Shown here piece after piece: positions 54,460 through 63,246 of a stretch of DNA of 64,000 bases (position 1 is the first letter of the stretch; each line of letters opens with the position of its first letter). The stretch is taken from assembly GCA_002840685.1 (NCBI GenBank), contig PHBU01000017.1:1-64000 (forward strand), written 5' to 3'. This stretch comes from Chloroflexi bacterium HGW-Chloroflexi-6. GTDB taxonomy: Bacteria > Chloroflexota > Anaerolineae > Anaerolineales > Villigracilaceae. Position numbers and translations under genes: made by a program. The notes below the pieces were generated by a model. It was not told the origin of the DNA. It made no database searches and was given only the letters and a program-made list of their open reading frames with translations.

Positions 54460-55182
54460 CTAATCCAATTCGGTTTCAAAAACGTATCCTGTGCCGCGCA
54501 CGCTGACGATACGTTCATAAAGACCGGGGAAACTCTCCAGCTTGTGGCGCAGGCGGCTCACCAGCGGGCGCAATATTTCCTGCGCCTCACGCTGTGAGAC
54601 ATCGTAGCCCTGCACCAGCAGCACCAACTCTCGATGCGTGAAAACCTTGCTCGGGTTTTCGACAAATACTTTCAACAGATGTCCTTCTGCGGGGGTCAGG
54701 TTTTCCAATGCTTCCTTCGAAGACACCGTTCGGCGCATCAGGTCGATCTCAATCCCATCAAAAGTCTTTACCAGGGCCGATTCCGGCTGCCCGTCAGATT
54801 GTCGAGCCAGTCGGGCGGCACGACGCTCGAGACCACGCTTAACGCTTTCGATGATCTGGGTCGGGGAAGCCGGCTTGAGCAGGTAATCATGCACACGATG
54901 GCGCAGCGCCTCAACAGCAGATTCCATTGAACCATAAGCTGTCAGCAAGATAATTTCGGCATCGGGCATAATCTGGTTGGCAACTTGCACCACATCGAGC
55001 CCGTTCATGCCAGGCATTTTCAAGTCAACGATCATCAAATCAACAGCATAATTCCTGAGATAATCAACCGCCGCCTCACCGCTTGGGACAGAGGCTACGT
55101 TATAACCTTCCAAGCGCAAAATATCGCTCAACGATTGGCGTGCAATGGGTTCGTCATCAACGATCAAAATATTAATTTTCAT
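54460..55182 (-). CDS. Response regulator with winged-helix DNA-binding domain
   Basis: 240 residues. The receiver (1-120; DD 9-10, Asp53 in IVDLKMP, TAYGS, Lys in LLKPASP) resembles NtrC receivers. The C-terminal domain is of the OmpR/PhoB winged-helix type (NLTPAEGHLLKVFVENP, SRLRHKLE, VRGTGYVFE). It binds DNA as the output of the two kinases upstream. Last gene of a three-gene unit, two bases after the receiver-kinase. Confidence 0.92.
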   Translation of the reverse strand: MKINILIVDDEPIARQSLSDILRLEGYNVASVPSGEAAVDYLRNYAVDLMIVDLKMPGMNGLDVVQVANQIMPDAEIILLTAYGSMESAVEALRHRVHDYLLKPASPTQIIESVKRGLERRAARLARQSDGQPESALVKTFDGIEIDLMRRTVSSKEALENLTPAEGHLLKVFVENPSKVFTHRELVLLVQGYDVSQREAQEILRPLVSRLRHKLESFPGLYERIVSVRGTGYVFETELD

Positions 55183-55184
55183 GG

Positions 55185-56777
55185 TTACTCATCCTTGCCA
55201 TCTTTGATTGGCAGCATCACCTGGAAGGCCGCGCCGCGCCCCGCTTTGGATGGAAGCAGGTCAAGCCGGCCGCCATGCGCTGTAATAATATCGTAGCTGA
55301 CAGCCAGACCCAGCCCGGTGCCACTCTTGCTGCTGACAAAAGGCTCAAAAATTGACTCACGCAGCTCGTCCGGCACACCTGGTCCGCTATCCTGGAAAAT
55401 AATTTGTATCATTTTACGTTTTTGTGCAATATTAATCCACAGCTCGCCCCCCTCCGTCATCGCATCGAATGCATTCAAAACCAGGTTGATAAAAACCTGC
55501 TCAAGCTGGTTGCTGATCGCCTGGATACTGGGCAATTTTGCAGGCCAGGCCGTTGTGACAATGATGTTCCTGTCGCGTAATTGCGTTCCAAGCAAATTAA
55601 GCACGTGCTCAAGCAGATCGAGCACATTGACAGGCTTGAAGACTGCGCTCGGACGATAAAAATCGAGCATGCGTTCGACCGTCATCATCAAGCGTTCAAC
55701 TTCCTGAACGGTCAGATCGATATAATTTTTGCGGCTCTCAGGCGAAAGATCTTCATGCACCGCCAGGTGCAGGCAGTTGCGCACCGATTGCAAGGGATTA
55801 TTAATTTCATGCGCGATCGAGGCGGTTAACCGCCCCGCAGCCGCCAGCTTCTCTGACTGGACCAGGGCGCGCTGGGAGTCCTCGACCCGCCGAACGTAAG
55901 CGCGCAACTCTCCGTACAGGTTGGCGTTGTCCATGGCGATGGAGGCCTGTCGGGCAAGGATCTGGAACATATCAAGATCAGCCTCGCGCAGGGGTTGTTC
56001 ATTGGTATCTCGCGCGGCGAACAGCACAGAACGCATATTCATGGACAGGGTTGGTACGGCCATGGCGCTGCCGCAGTCCATTTTTTGCATTTCCTGTTCC
56101 AGGAGCAGGTCGGCAGTCTGACCAGCTACGCCCCACAAGGGCTGCTCAAGCGCGCAAACCCGCTGGACAAGGTTGCCATCTGCATCGATCGGCCCGGGCT
56201 GTGGGAATTTTCCGCGCCCGGCCAGCAACACAACCCGCTTTTCTTTACCGTTCGCCTGGTAAAACGCCACATCAGAGCAGCGCAACTGGTTCGAAACGGT
56301 ATCCAGGATTAGGGTAAGCAAGATCTCGGGGTTGGTCTCAGAAAGCAGGGTCTCGGTAACGCTAAAGAGCGGCCGCAAGGCCTGCATGCGGGCCACATCC
56401 ACCTTTTTTTGACGATCATCCAGCGCCTGTTCAACAGACTGGATCAAATCGCTTTTCTCGAACGGCTTCAGCAGGAGGCCGTCCACCCCACGTCGCAGGG
56501 CCTGGATCGCCGTCTCGACCGTGCCGAAGCCGGTCATGGCCAGGATCGCAATATCTGGCTGCCATTCGCGGGCCTGCTGGATAACGTCGAAACCGCTCAC
56601 TTCTGGCATTCGAATATCCACCAGGAGCAGATCAAATCGACTGCGCTGCAGGACATCCAGCGCAAGACGCGGATCGGTATGCAGCGAAACGGTAAAACCC
56701 TGGGCCGAGAGCAAACGCTCACATAAAAGCGCAATGCCCGGCTCATCATCTACAACCATGACGCTTCTATGACTCAT
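55185..56777 (-). CDS. Receiver-GAF-histidine kinase
   Basis: 530 residues, soluble. N-terminal receiver (Asp54 in LLVDIRMP, Lys in LLKPFEK), GAF domain (about 130-290), HisKA with His323 in SIAHEINNPLQ, HATPase with NLVLNAFDA, DSGPGVP and GTGLGLAVS. This NtrB-like kinase with an input receiver fits the middle step of a phosphorelay. The start at 56777 overlaps the upstream kinase by 11 bases; an earlier in-frame start would overlap it by 71 bases and was not used. Confidence 0.9.
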   Translation of the reverse strand: MSHRSVMVVDDEPGIALLCERLLSAQGFTVSLHTDPRLALDVLQRSRFDLLLVDIRMPEVSGFDVIQQAREWQPDIAILAMTGFGTVETAIQALRRGVDGLLLKPFEKSDLIQSVEQALDDRQKKVDVARMQALRPLFSVTETLLSETNPEILLTLILDTVSNQLRCSDVAFYQANGKEKRVVLLAGRGKFPQPGPIDADGNLVQRVCALEQPLWGVAGQTADLLLEQEMQKMDCGSAMAVPTLSMNMRSVLFAARDTNEQPLREADLDMFQILARQASIAMDNANLYGELRAYVRRVEDSQRALVQSEKLAAAGRLTASIAHEINNPLQSVRNCLHLAVHEDLSPESRKNYIDLTVQEVERLMMTVERMLDFYRPSAVFKPVNVLDLLEHVLNLLGTQLRDRNIIVTTAWPAKLPSIQAISNQLEQVFINLVLNAFDAMTEGGELWINIAQKRKMIQIIFQDSGPGVPDELRESIFEPFVSSKSGTGLGLAVSYDIITAHGGRLDLLPSKAGRGAAFQVMLPIKDGKDE

Positions 56778-57954
56778 GCAGCGGCTCCAGGGGCAACAAA
56801 ACTGTAAAAGCTGAACCGGCATTGAACTGGCTTTCAACCTCGATCACGCCGCCGTGTTCGGTAATAATTCCATACGTCACGGAAAGGCCGAGGCCCGTAC
56901 CGCCCTTGTCGCCGCGTGTTGTGAAAAACGGTTCAAAGATGCGCCCCAGATTTTCAGGCTGGATGCCAATGCCGTTATCGCGCACCGCCAGCGCCAGGTA
57001 TGAAACGCCATGACGAACCACCGTATCGGTCTGAATCGATAAAACACCGCCCTGCGGCATGGCATACAGGGCATTGTTAACGAGGTTGATGACCACCTGT
57101 TTGATCTGGTTGCGGTCGATCAGCACCCAGGGCAATCCGGGGGATAATTGCAGGCGTAACTCAACACTGCTGGTCAACAAGAGATGTTTGGTCAGGGTGA
57201 CAACATCATCGACAATTTCGTTGATATCCGCGCGGACACGCATCACCTCGCGCTGGCGAGCGAAATCGAGCAGTCGACGCACAACACTGCGGGCGCGGAT
57301 GGCCTCACGCAAAACCAATTCGAGATCAGCCCGCACCTGCGAATCCGAGGGCAGGGCATCCAGGCTCAGTTCGGTAAAACCGACCACCGAAGTCAGCGGG
57401 TTGTTCAATTCGTGGGCAACCCCCGCTGCCATCTCGCCAACAGCCGCCAGCTTGGCCGCCTGAACCAATCGCGACTCGGCTTCGCGCTGGGCGGCAATAC
57501 GCGCCCTGAGTTCTTGCTGGGTCTCTTCGAGTTCACTGACCGCCCGCATCAACTCGCTGGTCTGGTTGGTTACATCGAGAGCAGCATTACAAATCAGCAT
57601 CGAGGCCAGCCGCCAGATCCGTTGAGATTCTTTGGTTGAGCTTTCTTTCATGGAAACAATAAACAACCACTCATCGCCCCCCAGGGCCGGGTAAACATAC
57701 ATTTTACAGGAATCTTCAGCAAAAATACAGGCGCGTGAACGGGAGTGTCCTCCGGTCAGCGCGCCCCCAAGCCAGGCAGAATTGGACTTATTCTCCAAAA
57801 AATCATGCAAAACCAAGGCCCGCTTTTTTGATAATCGATGCGATTCAAGCAAATGCCAGCCATTTGCGCTGTAGGCGACGCGCGCGGCCCAACTGGCATC
57901 GGTCAGCGCGCAGGCTTCCTTCAGCACAGACTCAACAAGGCTGGTTTTGGTCAT
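56767..57954 (-). CDS. Soluble histidine kinase (NtrB-like)
   Basis: 395 residues. A GAF-like N-terminal sensor without clear motifs (1-130), coiled coil (133-165), HisKA with His181 in GVAHELNNPLTSV, HATPase with INLVNNALYAM, DNGIGI and GGTGLGLSVT. It heads the two-component operon. The start is set at 57954 because a strong extended -10 promoter lies just upstream; an in-frame ATG 96 bases earlier would lie upstream of that promoter. Confidence 0.88.
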   Translation of the reverse strand: MTKTSLVESVLKEACALTDASWAARVAYSANGWHLLESHRLSKKRALVLHDFLENKSNSAWLGGALTGGHSRSRACIFAEDSCKMYVYPALGGDEWLFIVSMKESSTKESQRIWRLASMLICNAALDVTNQTSELMRAVSELEETQQELRARIAAQREAESRLVQAAKLAAVGEMAAGVAHELNNPLTSVVGFTELSLDALPSDSQVRADLELVLREAIRARSVVRRLLDFARQREVMRVRADINEIVDDVVTLTKHLLLTSSVELRLQLSPGLPWVLIDRNQIKQVVINLVNNALYAMPQGGVLSIQTDTVVRHGVSYLALAVRDNGIGIQPENLGRIFEPFFTTRGDKGGTGLGLSVTYGIITEHGGVIEVESQFNAGSAFTVLLPLEPLHES

Positions 57955-57961
57955 AGGCTGA

Positions 57962-57992
57962 ATTATACAATAAGCGTCGTATAGATAGACAA
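57962..57992 (-). promoter_or_regulatory. Promoter of the two-component operon
   Basis: Minus strand: TTGTCT (57987-57992), 19-base spacer, TG-TATAAT (TATAAT at 57962-57967). The expected start is near 57955, one base before the ATG at 57954, so the mRNA may be leaderless. No ribosome binding site is seen in front of that ATG. Confidence 0.55.
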
Positions 57993-58044
57993 ATTGGCCG
58001 AAACTCAATGATAAAATTACGCACCAACTCAATAAAGGTGAAAC

Positions 58045-59397
58045 ATGCAAAATAATTTGATCATCATCGGTGGGGGCCTGGCGGGCAGTGAAGCCGCATG
58101 GCAGGCCGCCCAGCGCGATATTAAAGTTCGCTTATATGAAATGAGGCCGGTCCTGGCAACCGGCGCGCACCAGACCCCGAACCTGGCCGAACTCGTCTGC
58201 TCCAACTCGCTCGGATCGAATCTACCCGACCGCGCCAGCGGCGTTCTAAAAGCCGAATTACGCCGACTGGGCTCCCTGCTGCTGGATGTCGCTGAGGAGA
58301 CCGCCCTGCCCGCCGGGGCCGCCCTGGCGGTCGACCGGGAGCGCTTCGCCGAAATCGTCACCGAGCGGATCAGCGCCCATCCCAACATCGAACTGATCCG
58401 CGCTGAAATGCCCGATATTCCCAGCGGACCCGCCATCATCGCCTCCGGTCCGCTGACTTCGGCGCGGCTCTCGCAGGCCCTGGCCCAATTCAGCGGAGAG
58501 CAACATCTCTACTTCTACGATGCGATTGCCCCGATCGTGGAGGCCGGCTCGATCAATATGAACATCGCCTACCGCGCCTCGCGCTGGGACGAGGGCGAAC
58601 AAAGCGATGGCGATTACATCAATTGTCCATTTCACCTGAAAAGCGAATACCTGGCCTTTGTCGAGGCCTTGCGCACAGCCGAACGTATCGAACTGCGCGA
58701 CTTCGAAAAACCGCTTGAAAGCGGCGTGACCGCCGGGCATGAAACCTTCTTCGAGGGCTGCCTGCCGGTCGAGATCATCGCCAACCGCGGAGAAAAAGCC
58801 CTGGCCTACGGGCCGATGCGCCCGGTCGGGCTGAACGACCCGCGCGTTGCGCGCCGTCCGTATGCTGTGGTGCAGCTGCGTCAGGATAACCTGGCCGGAA
58901 ATTTATACAACCTGGTCGGTTTCCAGACCAACCTGACCTTCCCCGAACAGCGCCGGGTGCTGCGCCTGATCCCCGGTTTGGAGCAGGCTGAATTTGTGCG
59001 CTACGGACAAATGCACCGCAACACCTTTCTGGCTTCGCCAAAGATCCTACTGCCAACCCTGCAAACCCGCGCCCGCGCCGACCTGTTCCTGGCCGGGCAG
59101 ATCACCGGCGTCGAGGGCTATATGGGCAATATCGCCACCGGATTACTGGCCGGGCAAAACGCCGCCCGCCTGCTGCGCGGCGAAACCCCACTCGAGCTGC
59201 CGCGCGAAACCATGCTGGGCGCGCTCTGCCATTACGTGACCCATGCCGACCTGAAAGACTTCCAGCCGATGAAATCCAACTTTGGCATCTTGCCTGCACT
59301 TGAAAACGCCGGAAAAGCCGGCAAACGCGAACGCGCCGCGCTGTATGCCGAACGCGCATCAAGCGCGCTGGATGAATTCATGCAAAAGATTCGATGA
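58045..59397 (+). CDS. trmFO: Folate/FAD-dependent tRNA uracil-54 methyltransferase TrmFO
   Basis: 450 residues. Makes m5U54 in the T-loop of tRNA using methylene-tetrahydrofolate. FAD-binding [11 protein letters not shown] lies at the N-terminus. The family motifs [13 protein letters not shown] (Cys52) and [15 protein letters not shown] (Cys239) hold the conserved cysteines, and [24 protein letters not shown] and [20 protein letters not shown] are diagnostic. AAAGGTG stands before the ATG. Its 3' end overlaps the convergent phosphatase gene by 20 bases. Confidence 0.96.
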   Translation: MQNNLIIIGGGLAGSEAAWQAAQRDIKVRLYEMRPVLATGAHQTPNLAELVCSNSLGSNLPDRASGVLKAELRRLGSLLLDVAEETALPAGAALAVDRERFAEIVTERISAHPNIELIRAEMPDIPSGPAIIASGPLTSARLSQALAQFSGEQHLYFYDAIAPIVEAGSINMNIAYRASRWDEGEQSDGDYINCPFHLKSEYLAFVEALRTAERIELRDFEKPLESGVTAGHETFFEGCLPVEIIANRGEKALAYGPMRPVGLNDPRVARRPYAVVQLRQDNLAGNLYNLVGFQTNLTFPEQRRVLRLIPGLEQAEFVRYGQMHRNTFLASPKILLPTLQTRARADLFLAGQITGVEGYMGNIATGLLAGQNAARLLRGETPLELPRETMLGALCHYVTHADLKDFQPMKSNFGILPALENAGKAGKRERAALYAERASSALDEFMQKIR

Positions 59398-60145
59398 ATC
59401 CGAACTGGCTCAGGCCGTCGAGCACGCCGCGCGCCGCCGGGTAGGGACTGTGGTAGTGCCAGGCTTCGCAAGCCAGCGCCTTAAGCTCATCCAGCGCGTT
59501 GACAGGGACGATACCCTTATAGCCAACCTCGAACATCTGGCGGTCGTTACCGGCATCGCCAGCGACAACCACCTGTCCGTGAGATAAACCCAATTGTTTT
59601 TGTAAAAAGCCAACCGCCTGGCCTTTGCCCAAAGGGCCGGGCAAAACGTCGATGTAGGTATCGTAACTAGCCTGGATGTAAATCCCATTCAGTGTGGAAA
59701 GGCGCTGCTTAAACGCGAGGAAGGTTTCGGGGCGCGCGTCCCAGTAAAAACCGGCCTGGAAGCGCGGCGGGCCCTCGTCAAATTCCTGGCGCGTAACCCC
59801 CTCCCCGATCCCCAGGCGGTAGATCTCATCCAAATTCCAGCCAGGGGCAACCTGGGCCGCATAGGCTTCGCCCAGGCGGTTGTCGGGGTCATCCAGATCA
59901 AGAATATCGGTGCCGACATCGCTGCAAATAAAATGCGGACGCGGCAGCCGACCCTGCTCGATCAAATCCAAGACCGACCAGCGATAACGCCCGGTAATAT
60001 AGGCCAAAATGAAGCGCTCATCCTGGCGGACGGCGAACTCCCTAAACAAGGTTTCGCCAGCCGGATCGCTGAGCAGGGTTCCGTCGATGTCTGAGGCCAG
60101 CAGGAAGCGGGTTGAAGGACTGGTTTGCGATTGTAAAGTTTTCAT
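59378..60145 (-). CDS. HAD phosphatase, sucrose-phosphatase-like
   Basis: About 255 residues. HAD motif [10 protein letters not shown], motif II in the ITGR region, motif III Lys in GKGQAVGFL and motif [14 protein letters not shown] match the Cof/sucrose-6-phosphate phosphatase subfamily (HAD IIB). ICSDVGTDI and [12 protein letters not shown] are typical of that subgroup. It probably dephosphorylates a sugar phosphate. ATG codons at 60160 and 60145 are both possible; neither has a strong ribosome binding site, and the second has a GAGAAAG upstream. Confidence 0.82.
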   Translation of the reverse strand: MKTLQSQTSPSTRFLLASDIDGTLLSDPAGETLFREFAVRQDERFILAYITGRYRWSVLDLIEQGRLPRPHFICSDVGTDILDLDDPDNRLGEAYAAQVAPGWNLDEIYRLGIGEGVTRQEFDEGPPRFQAGFYWDARPETFLAFKQRLSTLNGIYIQASYDTYIDVLPGPLGKGQAVGFLQKQLGLSHGQVVVAGDAGNDRQMFEVGYKGIVPVNALDELKALACEAWHYHSPYPAARGVLDGLSQFGFIESFA

Positions 60146-60160
60146 GGTGTGCTTTCTCAT

Positions 60161-60441
60161 TCAAATTGTGATAATTTGGTACAATGTGCTTCATGATGAC
60201 CAAGGATTGAGTTTCACATTCGTCAGGCTCTGCCATGCGCGATGAACAGGGGCGCGGTTCGTCCAATCCTATTTCGGCTTAAATCCCAACACGTTTTCAT
60301 AGTTTGAGCGGCAGATACTGTACCACAATCAAAGGCTCTGCATGGGGCAGGAAATCTTGTTTCCCAATGGCAGGCTCAATTTTAATGCGACATGCCTGGC
60401 AAACCCGGGCCGCCAGCAATTATTTTATCTCAGGAAAAACG
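60161..60441. other. Intergenic region before prfC
   Basis: About 280 bases without a gene. It contains a TACAAT box near 60180 and several short GC-rich inverted segments (for example around 60225-60260 and 60330-60400). No tRNA cloverleaf or riboswitch class known to me could be matched. It may be a structured leader of the release factor gene. Confidence 0.4.
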
Positions 60442-62040
60442 ATGGACACCACCAATTTAGCCGCGACAAACACCTATACCAACCGGCGCACCTTTGCGAT
60501 CATTTCCCACCCAGATGCAGGCAAAACCACCCTGACCGAAAAGCTGCTGCTCTATGGCAATGCCATCGAGCTGGCGGGCAACGTGCGCGCCCGCCGCAAC
60601 CAGCGCACCACCACCTCCGATTGGATGGAGATGGAACGTGAGCGCGGCATTTCGATCTCATCGACCATTCTACAATTCCCGTACCAGGGGCACATCATCA
60701 ACCTGCTCGACACCCCCGGCCATCAGGATTTTTCGGAAGACACCTACCGCACCCTTTCGGCCGTGGACAGCGCGGTGATGGTCATCGACGCAGCCAAGGG
60801 CATCGAGCCGCAAACCCTGAAATTATTCGAGGTCTGCCGCAAACGCGGCATCCCGGTCTTTACCTTTATAAACAAAATGGACCGCCCGGCCCGCGACCCG
60901 CTCGATCTGCTGGATGAGATCAAGAAAGTTCTGGGCATGGAGCCGATCCCGATGAACTGGCCGCTCGGCGACGGGGTCGATTTCAAGGGCGTTTACGATC
61001 GCGCTACGAAGGGCGTTTACGTTTTTGAGCGCACCGAGCGCAACGAACGCATGGCAGCCGAAACCTTCATCCCGTTGGACGATCTCGAATCGAGCGGCCT
61101 GCTCTCGCGCACCCGGGCAGAGACTCTCAAAGAAAGCATCCACCTGCTCGATGAGGTCGGGATGGTTTTCGACCACCAGAGCGTCTTGCAGGAAAAACAG
61201 ACCCCGGTCTTCTTTGGCAGCGCCCTGACCAATTTTGGCGTGCGCCTGTTTTTGGAAGAATTCGTAAAATTTGCCCCCCTGCCCCAGCCCTACATGAGCG
61301 ACGCCGGGATCATCAGCCCCGAGATGCCTGAATTTTCCGGTTTTATTTTCAAAATCCAGGCCAACATGAACCCAAGGCACCGCGACAGCGTCGCCTTCCT
61401 GCGGATCTGCTCCGGTCACTTCGAGCGCGGCATGGACTTGATCCACGCTCAGAGCGGCAAAACCCTGCGCCTGCTGCGGCCTTATAAATTATTCGGCAGC
61501 GAGCGCGAGATCATTGACGATGCCTACGCCGGGGATGTGCTCGGCCTGCCCAACACCGGCGATTTTGCGATCGGAGATACGCTCTGCACCGGTGCGCCGC
61601 TTCGTTTTGCACCCATCCCGCGCTTCCAGCCTGAGCATTTTGCCCTGCTGCGCAACACTGACCTGAACAAACAAAAACAATTTGCCAAAGGCCTGCTGCA
61701 GTTGGAAAGTGAAGGCGCGGTCCAAATCTTTTACAACATCAACGCTTTCAAACGTGAACCGATCCTGGCGGTTGTTGGGCAATTACAATTTGATGTGGTC
61801 CAGTCACGGCTGCAGGTCGAGTACAACGTCCCGACTGTTCTGGAGCGGATGCCGCACACCGACCTGCGCTGGATCAAGGGACCCGAATCCGCGATTGAAA
61901 AGCTGCCAGAGCGCAGCGAAGCCATCATCGCCCGCGATGCGCGCAACAACTGGGTCGCACTCTTTAACGGTTCCTTCTTTATGCGCTACTATGCCGAGAA
62001 ATATCCCGACCTGCGCTTTGCGGCCTTCGGGGAAGCCTGA
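60442..62040 (+). CDS. prfC: Peptide chain release factor 3
   Basis: 532-residue translational GTPase that recycles RF1/RF2 from the ribosome. G1 is SHPDAGKTT, followed by the switch region RERGISISST, G3 DTPGHQDF and G4 NKMD. LETPDP-type EF-G features are absent, and the RF3-specific LLQLESEGAVQIF and VGQLQFDVVQSRL appear in the C-terminal half. The length matches RF3 of other bacteria (about 529). The ATG at 60442 has AGGA upstream; the in-frame 46-codon extension upstream does not resemble RF3 and was rejected. Confidence 0.95.
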   Translation: MDTTNLAATNTYTNRRTFAIISHPDAGKTTLTEKLLLYGNAIELAGNVRARRNQRTTTSDWMEMERERGISISSTILQFPYQGHIINLLDTPGHQDFSEDTYRTLSAVDSAVMVIDAAKGIEPQTLKLFEVCRKRGIPVFTFINKMDRPARDPLDLLDEIKKVLGMEPIPMNWPLGDGVDFKGVYDRATKGVYVFERTERNERMAAETFIPLDDLESSGLLSRTRAETLKESIHLLDEVGMVFDHQSVLQEKQTPVFFGSALTNFGVRLFLEEFVKFAPLPQPYMSDAGIISPEMPEFSGFIFKIQANMNPRHRDSVAFLRICSGHFERGMDLIHAQSGKTLRLLRPYKLFGSEREIIDDAYAGDVLGLPNTGDFAIGDTLCTGAPLRFAPIPRFQPEHFALLRNTDLNKQKQFAKGLLQLESEGAVQIFYNINAFKREPILAVVGQLQFDVVQSRLQVEYNVPTVLERMPHTDLRWIKGPESAIEKLPERSEAIIARDARNNWVALFNGSFFMRYYAEKYPDLRFAAFGEA

Positions 62041-62064
62041 TCGCCAGTTTTGCCTGACCGGGAT

Positions 62065-62607
62065 ATGATTCCTGACATGACCAGCCCTGATGAAACCGGC
62101 CAATCTGCTGCAAACCTGCTCTGCAAGGCCTGCGGATTATGCTGCAGCGGGCATTTATTCATCTGGGTCAAACTCAGACCCGCCGAACTCGACCCGGCCC
62201 AGGCGCTTGGCATGCAGGTTTATCGGTCTGACCCGAGCCAGCGCGGCTTTAACCAGCCCTGCCCGCTCTGGCTGGGGCAATGCACGATCTATACATCCAA
62301 AAATTATCCGCATGCCTGCCGGGCTTACAAGTGCAAACTGCTCAAAGAAGTGATCGCTGAAAAGACAACCCTGCCCGATTCGCTGACAGCAATCGAACAG
62401 ACCAAAAACATGATCCGCGAGCTGGAACCGCTTTTGCCCGCCCTGCCAAACCCCAACTTCCGCGAGCGCCTGGTGGCGCGCATCGAGCGCCCGCAGGATT
62501 TCGCTGAAATGCAAGCCAGCGCTGCAGAATTTGGGCAAAAAGCTGCCGCTTTGCTGGATGTTTACGAGAAGATTTTCGGAGTAAATGATCTGCTTGAAAA
62601 ACCGTAG
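62065..62607 (+). CDS. YkgJ-like cysteine-cluster protein
   Basis: About 180 residues. LCKACGLCCSGHL and later CPLWLGQCTIYTSKNYPHACRAYKC form the CxxCGxCC...C pattern of the YkgJ/UPF0153 group, thought to bind zinc or an Fe-S cluster. The C-terminal half is helical and polar. The start is uncertain among codons at 62050 (TTG), 62065 and 62077. It lies 24 bases after prfC and may be co-transcribed. Function unknown. Confidence 0.75.
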   Translation: MIPDMTSPDETGQSAANLLCKACGLCCSGHLFIWVKLRPAELDPAQALGMQVYRSDPSQRGFNQPCPLWLGQCTIYTSKNYPHACRAYKCKLLKEVIAEKTTLPDSLTAIEQTKNMIRELEPLLPALPNPNFRERLVARIERPQDFAEMQASAAEFGQKAAALLDVYEKIFGVNDLLEKP

Positions 62608-62618
62608 GCGTATCCGCT

Positions 62619-63224
62619 TTACGGCAAAATGCTGATCTTGATCTGGGCGCTGGACCCTGGCAGGCCGCAGGCCGGCTGGATGCGCACTTTCAGAATGTCA
62701 TACTCGGCCTGCGGGGGACGATAGGCAATGGTGCAGTCATTCGGGTTATCCAGAACACCCTGGTTGACAGAACTCCAGGTGCATTCAACATCCCCGACCA
62801 ACAACAGCGGCTCGATCGAAGCCGCCGAACCGCTCGAAAGCGTGACGATTTCTCCCGGCGCGACTTCAGCGCCAGCCATGCTGTGGGTCGTCAGCAGAAA
62901 CCCGCGCAGCACGGGGATGCGCCCGTCGGCAAACCCCAGCGGCGAAAACGGATAGGACCCCATCCAGAACGCCAGCAAGATCAGCGCCACCGTAATGCCA
63001 ACCGCCCTGCCTGTGGTTCCGGGCAGAATTTTTGGGCCGATCACCATCTGCAAGATTGCCGCGCAGCCAAGCGCCAGGATGGCCTTTTGCGAAACGGGAT
63101 GGATACAGGGCAAAAACAGCGGGACGGGTAAAGCATTGAACGCGACAAAAAGAATAAGGGGCAAGAGAACGCTGGCGCTTATTGCAATCAGCGGCAAGAA
63201 CTGCTTCGGGCTTATTTTTTGCAT
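62619..63224 (-). CDS. Membrane protein with extracytoplasmic beta domain
   Basis: 201 residues. Three hydrophobic helices (about 10-35, 45-65, 70-92), then a soluble C-terminal part with PGEIVTLSSGSAASIEPLL and a possible disulfide among VECTWSS, NDCTIAY and PACGLPG. That part looks like an immunoglobulin or CARDB-type beta sandwich outside the membrane. No family recognised. It lies 22 bases after the ABC permease and is probably in its operon. Confidence 0.6.
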   Translation of the reverse strand: MQKISPKQFLPLIAISASVLLPLILFVAFNALPVPLFLPCIHPVSQKAILALGCAAILQMVIGPKILPGTTGRAVGITVALILLAFWMGSYPFSPLGFADGRIPVLRGFLLTTHSMAGAEVAPGEIVTLSSGSAASIEPLLLVGDVECTWSSVNQGVLDNPNDCTIAYRPPQAEYDILKVRIQPACGLPGSSAQIKISILP

Positions 63225-63246
63225 CGCAGCAACCTTGTCGAAATTT

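Noticed and set aside
60245..60275. GGTTCGTCCAATCC as a tRNA T-arm
   Set aside because: No matching acceptor, D-arm or anticodon arm could be found around it.
60304..60441. 46-codon upstream extension of release factor 3
   Set aside because: Begins with TTG without a ribosome binding site and does not resemble the family N-terminus; the ATG at 60442 gives the normal length.
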